From: Butyrivibrio sp.
Lineage (GTDB): Bacteria; Bacillota; Clostridia; Lachnospirales; Lachnospiraceae
Length of the DNA stretch: 26,806 nucleotides
Direction: 5' to 3'
Assembly (NCBI GenBank): GCA_016297265.1
Contig: JAEDHB010000020.1
Coordinates: 1 to 26,806 of the forward strand
Shown: piece by piece, positions 21,301-26,806 of the stretch
Layout: each line of letters opens with the position of its first letter
Position numbering within the stretch: the stretch's first letter is position 1
Notes under the pieces: model-generated
Database searches by the model: none
Seen by the model: the letters and a program-made list of their open reading frames with translations, nothing else
Told to the model about the DNA's origin: nothing
Translations under genes and position numbers: made by a program

Positions 21301-23391
21301 TATATTGATGCTCCGACAAATTGTACAATTAATACGGATAGCATAAATGGAACAACCATAAGCTGGAACACCGTAATCGGAGCGGACGGATACTATGTTC
21401 AGAAGGTTGGTTCATCTGCAAAATCGTCAGTTGTAACCTCCAACAGCATTACTCTGGCAGAGGAGAAGGATACAACATGCGGTTATTCATACTATGTTTT
21501 TGCAGTAAAGGACTATAACGGACAGAAGATATCCGCATCAACAGTTGTAACATCCGTTGCCAAACTTGATAAACCGGTATTGACAAGTGCCATAACAAGG
21601 GAAAACGGAACTGAGGTAAGCTGGAAGCCTGTATATGGCGCCGTTTATTACAAACTCATAGTTGACGGAGTTGAACAGGACGCAGAGATAGCAACATGCA
21701 CATATCTGGATGAGAATATCAAATTCCCATATGCAAAGCATACCTACAGCGTCAGGGCATATATCACTGCAGAGGTGAAATCAGAAGCATCGGACGGCAT
21801 TGACACAATCAAGCAATTGTCCAAGCCTGTAATTAGTTCGGTTACGATGGTAAGCGGAAAAGCAGTTGTAAAATGGAATGCTGTAGCAGAAGCAACAAGC
21901 TACACCGTAAAATGCGGCAATACAGAATATAATGTAGGCAATGATACCACATTTACAGACCCAAATACATTGGCAGAAGGAAAAGAGTATTCGTACTATG
22001 TTACAGCCAATGGTGACGGATGTGAATCCGTAAAAAGTGATGTGAAAACCTTGAATACTCAGGTTGCAATAATCAGTGCCACACTTAAATTGGCCACAGT
22101 CGAAATTAAATGGACCAAACCATCATATTCTTTCGGAAAATACATTATCGAGAGAAAAGAGGGTTCCGGTGAATATACGGTTATCGCTTCAAATGTTGCA
22201 GCAACCGCGACAAGCTATGTGGACAAATCACTCAAGGCAGGAACAACATATTCATACAGAGTGAGTACGGATGTATCGGCGGCCGGAAGAGATAAACCTG
22301 TCAAAATATCAGCATCACCGGTGGTTACAACATCCAATACATCAACCGGAACAGTGGTCAAATGGACAGCAGTATCCGGAGCAAAAAAATACAGACTTGA
22401 AAGACGTATCGGTACAGGTTCATATGCAACAATAAGTACAGGCCTTACAGGAACAACATATACTGATAAAGCTGCAAAGGTTGCAGGAACCACATATACC
22501 TACAGGGTAATTGTGGACGGAATATCAATCTACGGAACATCCAAATTGCATACATTTGTGCCAACCAATACTGCAAAGGTAACGAATGCAGCAAAAGGTG
22601 TTCTGGTAAGCTGGACCCGTGTAAACTGTGCAACAGGATATATCATATATAGAAAAGCAGGCTCAGGCTCCTATGTGAGACTTGCTACAATTACTAAGGG
22701 AACTACGCTGTCATACACTGATACAACTGCAAAATCAGGAGTGCTATATACGTATTATACCAGGCCTTTCAGAAATAATTCTGACGGCTCAATCTCATAT
22801 GCACCGGGATCCAAATCCGTAAAGACATTATTTGTAGCAGTTCCTACGGTAAAGGCCGTTTCAGCAGGCGCGAGCGGCACCACCGTGATATGGAATAAAG
22901 TATCAGGTGTCAATGGATACAGAATTTACAGAAAAATAGGCAGCGGAAAGTATGCCTTGATTAAAACAGTAAGTTCTTCCGTATCTTCGTATCTCGATAA
23001 AGGGGCAAAGACAAACGGAACAGCATACACATATTGTATTGTTGGTTACAGGGCATACAGCGGTGTTACATATAAGTCGGCAACAGCAGGCTATAAGACA
23101 AATATATATCTTACTGCACCTGTAATTAAGATTGCAGTTAACAACGGAACCGGAAAAGTTACCACCACGTGGAGCCGAAATACCAAGGCAACGGGATATA
23201 TCTTCCGTTACTTTATTGGATCGAAATACAAAGATATTACAATCACATCCAATGCAACCCTTGCAAGAGCAATCACTTCAATTAAGAAGGGTTCGGTTGT
23301 CAAGGTATATGTGAGAGCGTATAAAACAGTGAGCGGAGTTAAGTATTATTCAGCTTGGAGTGCAGGAAAGGCACTTAAGACAACGAGATAA
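18307..23391 (+). CDS. Giant secreted protein: BspA-like leucine-rich repeat, Gly-Ser linker and ~17 fibronectin-III-like modules
   Basis: 1,694 residues from ATG 18307 (GGAAGGAG at 18291-18298). A signal peptide ends near VKAAEQ (about residue 35). Residues about 112-188 hold one BspA-type leucine-rich repeat (ITYIGTNAFAGFGTLKKVRIPSSV). A 23-residue Gly-Ser-Glu linker (193-215) follows. From about 220 to the end I count some 17 modules of 75-95 residues with the FN3 pattern W-x-x-[VA]-x-[GA]-A-x-x-Y-x-[VI]; modules 14-17 are the most regular. There is no LPxTG sorting signal or C-terminal membrane helix. The last three modules closely match those ending the protein at 23881. Likely a long surface or matrix adhesin, or a carbohydrate-contact protein; the ligand is unknown. 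Confidence 0.9.
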   Translation: MKMKGRWLVKVLAVALSLFMVMGSLTLNEVKAAEQKIDDDGYEISSTICGGSAGAVHWYCYDAPSGQQGKIGVKLVIKPESGNRMTDYLYDGSVYYYDDGSEHGDTRHYDVPTVLDFLQFVDVASGITYIGTNAFAGFGTLKKVRIPSSVTAIGANAIPSGASITVLCEKGSYADTYAKNNGNTIQYSDGSTGGGESGGGGGSGGGGESGGGGGSNEGVIPGVPQNLCVTQNDNIVNVSWHAAANAEEYVVCFEKMDGIGTPTYTNNTSCQFTADYGVQYQIYVYAVNGNCTSDYNDIKYALCLEAPSSFSAVTSASGTSLNWSAVTGAEQYVVKRNGTEIAKTTSTTAFDAAANSAGTSYSYEVYATATTNDGSTVSSKAKNCSSQSYAEKPAAPRISIIQSAGTIQVKWEAVEGALSYNIYRDNNLIKSNCVDTYFKDSNLTNATGYSYCVTAVNASGESDKSNNVKGMALVAKPSIIRVNYINNTYTISWNKVDEADGYDIVWDSDSGVITKSVDGENTTTASYSSSVAGSNPKNFKVRAKKSYNGTIYSEYSDTVNATNIVAPTLKSVKISSDKATIEWLSAAGATRYKVYYYSNDISYTLLTNTTNTTADINWPFNSGTEYKFYVVAEYSDGTLSNISNEISAKYINAAKISSVSISGNDASAVFRFDNGDSTEGVAGADGYEIRSNGAVIGSITASDLAGDKRSITGEFECGVAYTFTAYAYYLKDGVRQYAAESNTYTTAWIGTPQNVKAETNASGTTVKWNSAQGATNYIIKINGVESGRVSSGSTQYSDYSKNVAGTKYCCELISCYNGEERNTVRVNSMYLNKPAITKVDATESHTDVSWNSVAGAEEYIVYKNGKEYWSVTSTSFKDNTANIAGQKCSYIVKAVAYIESDAFESVSDNVEDVYVETPEIREVKVTSEKAVIRWNAAKGAEKYKVYRTLTGECIGTTADCSFTDTGSKNPAIEYGYYIVPVVSDNEITKAKSTAKGGMYIDAPTNCTINTDSINGTTISWNTVIGADGYYVQKVGSSAKSSVVTSNSITLAEEKDTTCGYSYYVFAVKDYNGQKISASTVVTSVAKLDKPVLTSAITRENGTEVSWKPVYGAVYYKLIVDGVEQDAEIATCTYLDENIKFPYAKHTYSVRAYITAEVKSEASDGIDTIKQLSKPVISSVTMVSGKAVVKWNAVAEATSYTVKCGNTEYNVGNDTTFTDPNTLAEGKEYSYYVTANGDGCESVKSDVKTLNTQVAIISATLKLATVEIKWTKPSYSFGKYIIERKEGSGEYTVIASNVAATATSYVDKSLKAGTTYSYRVSTDVSAAGRDKPVKISASPVVTTSNTSTGTVVKWTAVSGAKKYRLERRIGTGSYATISTGLTGTTYTDKAAKVAGTTYTYRVIVDGISIYGTSKLHTFVPTNTAKVTNAAKGVLVSWTRVNCATGYIIYRKAGSGSYVRLATITKGTTLSYTDTTAKSGVLYTYYTRPFRNNSDGSISYAPGSKSVKTLFVAVPTVKAVSAGASGTTVIWNKVSGVNGYRIYRKIGSGKYALIKTVSSSVSSYLDKGAKTNGTAYTYCIVGYRAYSGVTYKSATAGYKTNIYLTAPVIKIAVNNGTGKVTTTWSRNTKATGYIFRYFIGSKYKDITITSNATLARAITSIKKGSVVKVYVRAYKTVSGVKYYSAWSAGKALKTTR
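18883..18951 (+). repeat. Coding repeat for a (Gly4-5 Ser/Glu)-type linker
   Basis: 23 codons encode only Gly, Ser and Glu, in near-duplicate units of 33 and 36 bp (GGGESGGGGGS, then GGGGESGGGGGS). It joins the leucine-rich repeat to the FN3 stalk and resembles a flexible spacer. Such tandem codons can change copy number by slippage in multiples of three. Confidence 0.85.
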
Positions 23392-23404
23392 TCAGGAAAA
23401 TGAA

Positions 23405-23839
23405 ATGATAAAATCCAGAGCAGAAGCATGTAACATCCTTGGAGTCAGCATATATGCTGACTCCGGGGAAATAAAGCGTGCATACAGAAATTTGGTAAAA
23501 ATATATCATCCCGACGCAGGGATGGTTAATTCAACAGCTAAATACAACGAGCTTGTCATGGCCTTCGAATATCTTATGGCTAATCCTTATGAATCCCCAA
23601 TACGCACAGCAAAAATAATAGGAGGCAAAAGCAGAAAAGGTGCTGATTATGATACATTTCAACGCAAAATGGAAGCACAGCGCAATGCCAGGGCACAACA
23701 ATTCGAAGAAAAAATAGCTGCATACAATAAAGAGATAGAAGAACAGGAAAAAGAATACCAAAAGGCAATGGATGCAATTAATGCGATTAGAATTGCAGAA
23801 GCGATTAAAGCAATCATAGAGAATAGCAAAAAGGATTAA
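23405..23839 (+). CDS. Short J-domain (DnaJ-like) protein
   Basis: 144 residues from ATG 23405 with AGGAAAA just upstream, 13 bases after the giant gene. Residues 1-65 form a J domain: helices I and II, the essential HPD tripeptide in KIYHPDAG, and helix III (YNELVMAFEYLMA). The rest is a charged, coiled-coil helix (KMEAQRNARAQQFEEKIAAYNKEIEEQEKEYQKAM). There is no G/F region, zinc finger or peptide-binding domain, and no signal peptide, so it is a specialised J protein that would recruit DnaK to a particular client. Its place between two giant secreted proteins suggests keeping their long precursors unfolded for export, but that is inference. Confidence 0.88.
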   Translation: MIKSRAEACNILGVSIYADSGEIKRAYRNLVKIYHPDAGMVNSTAKYNELVMAFEYLMANPYESPIRTAKIIGGKSRKGADYDTFQRKMEAQRNARAQQFEEKIAAYNKEIEEQEKEYQKAMDAINAIRIAEAIKAIIENSKKD

Positions 23840-23880
23840 GATGTTACTCGATAACAAGCTAATCAAAAAGGAGGAAAAAA

Positions 23881-26806
23881 ATGAATTATAACAAGGAAAG
23901 GCATTTTTTACGGACATCTTTACAAGTGAGAGTCAGAAAAGCAATATCAGTTATTTTGACATTTTTATTGGTAGCAGGATTGTTAACTATCCTGCCGGTT
24001 AGCGTAACACAGACACAAGCGTCAGAGGTGGCTGATGAAAAAATAAGTTATATCAACAGCGGTGGCAATGAAAGATTTGTTCGTGATTATACTATAGTTG
24101 AAAGCTATGAAGGTGACGCATTGCAATGGGGAGCAGATGGTCAGGAAAGCTGGTACGTAGTGAAGTCCGATGTTCAGATTAATGCTACAATTTTTCTTAA
24201 TGGAAAGGTTAATCTTATTCTCTGCGATAAAGTAACCATGAATGTCGAAGGAAGTATTATTGCCAATCTGAATGTCGATTTTACCATATTTGGACAGACA
24301 GAGGACTCAGGATGTCTGAATGTAAATAATACCGGTGACAATGCGGCAATTGGAAGTTTTGTATGGAATCAGGCCGGACATATCGTTATTTGCGGGGGAA
24401 CTATTAATGCCACATCGACAGGAACAGGAGCTGCAATTGGTGGCGGATATATGAATAACCAAAACAGGGACTCCAACTACTCAGATGCTTCTATTGATCT
24501 TGTGATAATGGGAGGCAAAGTTACTGCGTCAGGCACTTCGGTGGCAATCGGTAATGGCGAAGGCGGAGAAAAAATCAATGTACTTACGCCCGGAATGAAG
24601 GTTACAGACGGATCACTTTCAGGTACCTCAGTGACATTGGAGAGATGCAATCATATAAACTACTCGCATTTTAGTGGTGATACAATGATTTGCCTCGATT
24701 GTGGTGAAACGACTTACCAATTATCTGTTACAGATGATACAAATGACAATGGAGATAGAATTCTGTCAGCTGAATTTTCATATCCGTTAGATGATGTTTC
24801 ATATCAGTGGTATGAAATGAAGATGAAGGGCAAGAAGTATTCTTTAAATGTGGAATCTGGGAGTGGATTTGAAAAAAACGGTAATCTTTTTCAATCAACC
24901 GGTGAAGGATATATGAATATTTCCGGCTCATTTGAGAAGGATGATACCGTCTATCTTAAGATATCAGGCATTTCGGAGAGCACTACGGGAAGGCTTTATT
25001 GCTATAGTGCGGATGATATGTATGGTATGGGAGACGAGTATTGGTCATATTATGGTTCATTATCGAACGGAATAACTGAGATTAAAATACCTGAATCAGG
25101 AACATTCTATTTCGATCTTGATGCAAGAGGCGCCGGTGTCACAATTGAATTCCTTGGACCTGAGGAAACTGAATATTCTGTTATAGAAGGTGCAACCGGT
25201 AAGAGTTATGTACTTCCGAAGGAAGATGCTACAACTGCCAAGAAATATAAGGTTGAAGCAATTTACAATATAAAGGGTATTGGTGATGAAAATAAGACCT
25301 TCAGTGCCGCTACTGATGTAATATCCACTTACAGATTATCAATTACAGCTGCTAATGAACTTCAGGAGAATAAGACTTTGCAGATTGACGGAGCGGGAAT
25401 ATATTATGAAGGCGACATAGTAAAACTTAACGCACCGGAAATGAAATATTACAATTTCACGGGATGGTATACATATCGTTACGATTCATATTTTAATGAA
25501 ATTCATAAACGGAATAAACTTAGTACGGATAGTGAATACAGCCTCGTAATGAATGGAAATTATCGCATTGCTGCACAATATGAAGCTAAGCCGGGTGTTA
25601 CAATTGATGTTAGTCTAAGTGATACAAGTCTTGAATATAATGGCAAAAATCAATTCCCTGAAGTGACCGTCAAGGATAACAACGGAGATGTTCTGTCAAC
25701 GGATTATTATTCCGTAGTATATGAGGAAAACAGTAAAGAGATTGGAACGTATAAGCTTAAAGTTACATTTACCAATGTTCCTGTGTCCGACATTGAAAAA
25801 ACCTATGATATTCTTCCTCAAAGAGCAATTGCTACCCAGACTGTTGAAACAGACGGAATCAGCCTGAAATGGAACAAGGTGGATAATGCCACAGGATATA
25901 CTATATACAGAAGTGTTAACGGGGGCGAAATGAAACGCCTGTTAAATGTGTATGACAATGATATTCTGAGCTTTAAGGATACGACTGCCAGAGTATACGG
26001 AACAAAGTATCAGTATAGGGTGGTATCCTTTACCGAGTCAGAAACAAAAGAATACACTTCTAAGGATTATGTGACGGAGGCGGTTTATGTATTGACTAAA
26101 CCAACACTTACTGTTGCCAATACAGCAACAGGAGTTAAGTTAAGCTGGAGCAAGACAGCCAATGCATCAGGATACAGCATATACAGGAAAACCGGCTCGG
26201 GTGCATATGTAAAAGTTACGGATGTCGGAAGTAATGCAACAGTGAGCTATCTTGACACCGCAGCAAAAACCAGCGGAGCAGTATACAGCTACTATGTAAG
26301 ACCATTTGTTAAGGAAGAAGATTCAAAAATTGTATTTGCAGTATCATCAAAGACAGCAACTACAGCATATGTATCAGCACCTGCAGTTAAAACACTGACA
26401 CCATCCGCAAAAGGAACCACGGTAACATGGAACAAGGTAACAGGAGCAACCGGCTACAGTATCTACAGAAGCATCGGAACCGGCAAATATGCATTGGTTA
26501 AAACTGTGGGATCAACGGTATCATCATATCTGGATACCGCAGCAAAGATCAACGGAGCCACCTATACCTATTATATAGTTGCCAATAAGCTTTATGGCGG
26601 TGTTACCTACAAATCAGTTGCAGGAACCAAGAAGAGAAATGTATATCTTACGGCACCTGTAATTAAGAGCGCAGTAAATAATGCAACCAGAAGAGTGACA
26701 ACAACCTGGACCCGCAATACCAAGGCGACAGGATATATATTCCGTTACTTCATTGGTTCAAGCTACAAAGATGTTACAATCACCTCCAATGCAACCCTTG
26801 CAAGAG
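23881..26806 (+). CDS. Large secreted protein with FN3-like modules (3' end beyond window)
   Basis: The frame is open from ATG 23881 (GGAGG at 23870-23874) to the window end, at least 975 residues. A long signal peptide has a hydrophobic core at about residues 20-41 and probable cleavage after the TQTQA region. Residues about 90-260 show Gly-rich beta repeats (NAAIGS, GAAIGGGYM, VAIGNGEGG) like those in beta-helical secreted proteins. A stretch at about 500-560 (YYEGDIVKLNAPE...GWYTY) resembles InlB/Listeria-Bacteroides repeats. Residues about 570-643 resemble MBG/YDG-type modules. Four FN3-like modules start near 644, 736, 830 and 920. The last three match the end of the preceding giant in order, so perhaps only about 50 residues are missing. 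A surface protein is likely. Confidence 0.88.
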   Translation, partial: MNYNKERHFLRTSLQVRVRKAISVILTFLLVAGLLTILPVSVTQTQASEVADEKISYINSGGNERFVRDYTIVESYEGDALQWGADGQESWYVVKSDVQINATIFLNGKVNLILCDKVTMNVEGSIIANLNVDFTIFGQTEDSGCLNVNNTGDNAAIGSFVWNQAGHIVICGGTINATSTGTGAAIGGGYMNNQNRDSNYSDASIDLVIMGGKVTASGTSVAIGNGEGGEKINVLTPGMKVTDGSLSGTSVTLERCNHINYSHFSGDTMICLDCGETTYQLSVTDDTNDNGDRILSAEFSYPLDDVSYQWYEMKMKGKKYSLNVESGSGFEKNGNLFQSTGEGYMNISGSFEKDDTVYLKISGISESTTGRLYCYSADDMYGMGDEYWSYYGSLSNGITEIKIPESGTFYFDLDARGAGVTIEFLGPEETEYSVIEGATGKSYVLPKEDATTAKKYKVEAIYNIKGIGDENKTFSAATDVISTYRLSITAANELQENKTLQIDGAGIYYEGDIVKLNAPEMKYYNFTGWYTYRYDSYFNEIHKRNKLSTDSEYSLVMNGNYRIAAQYEAKPGVTIDVSLSDTSLEYNGKNQFPEVTVKDNNGDVLSTDYYSVVYEENSKEIGTYKLKVTFTNVPVSDIEKTYDILPQRAIATQTVETDGISLKWNKVDNATGYTIYRSVNGGEMKRLLNVYDNDILSFKDTTARVYGTKYQYRVVSFTESETKEYTSKDYVTEAVYVLTKPTLTVANTATGVKLSWSKTANASGYSIYRKTGSGAYVKVTDVGSNATVSYLDTAAKTSGAVYSYYVRPFVKEEDSKIVFAVSSKTATTAYVSAPAVKTLTPSAKGTTVTWNKVTGATGYSIYRSIGTGKYALVKTVGSTVSSYLDTAAKINGATYTYYIVANKLYGGVTYKSVAGTKKRNVYLTAPVIKSAVNNATRRVTTTWTRNTKATGYIFRYFIGSSYKDVTITSNATLAR

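Noticed and set aside
23300..23391. Cell-wall sorting signal at the end of the first giant protein
   Set aside because: No LPxTG-like motif, hydrophobic helix or basic tail; the protein simply ends in its last FN3-like module.

Overview
The window looks like chromosome of a Gram-positive Clostridia-type anaerobe, most likely Lachnospiraceae. The DNA is moderately AT-rich, Shine-Dalgarno sites are strong, Rho-independent terminators are common, and there are lipobox lipoproteins, ABC/FtsX exporters with coiled-coil ectodomains, a ThrE-type exporter and very large fibronectin-III-like secreted proteins. No tRNA, rRNA or CRISPR array was found, and no gene-free stretch exceeds about 300 bases.

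Layout. (1) 1-2812: an ABC-2 exporter (ATPase plus permease) followed by a lipoprotein and a terminator. (2) 2854-8270: an ABC ATPase carrying an N-terminal GAF sensor domain, overlapping an FtsX/MacB-type permease, then a 7-TM diguanylate cyclase with its own promoter. (3) 8235-10648: a bidirectional terminator, a fused ThrE-like exporter on the minus strand and a divergent amidohydrolase. (4) 10649-14190: a complete 3,526-bp IS4-family (YREK, DDE) transposon with 19-bp perfect terminal inverted repeats and an 8-bp target duplication. Besides the transposase it carries an XRE regulator, a GNAT-like protein and an overlapping 63-residue protein, all on the minus strand. It sits exactly in the loop of what was a bidirectional terminator between two convergent genes. 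(5) 14216-14890: a six-TM membrane protein on the minus strand. (6) 14936-26806: a long plus-strand cluster. It holds a double zinc-ribbon membrane protein, two paralogous tail-anchored small proteins flanking a lipoprotein, a 1,694-residue secreted protein with about 17 FN3-like modules, a short J-domain protein and a second large secreted protein that runs off the window. The two giants end in the same FN3 modules.

The most unusual region is the transposon. Its control region (12341-12585) packs divergent promoters, two copies of a 12-bp palindromic repeat, a hairpin over the transposase Shine-Dalgarno, a 10-3-10 palindrome at the XRE promoter, and a promoter-terminator pair that would make a minus-strand RNA of about 75 nt. 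That RNA would be complementary over 12 nt to the transposase leader. The GNAT pair has its own promoter, a structured leader of about 200 nt and a dedicated terminator. I read this as a self-regulated transposon with a possible toxin-antitoxin-like or modifying cargo; the cargo's function is inference only.
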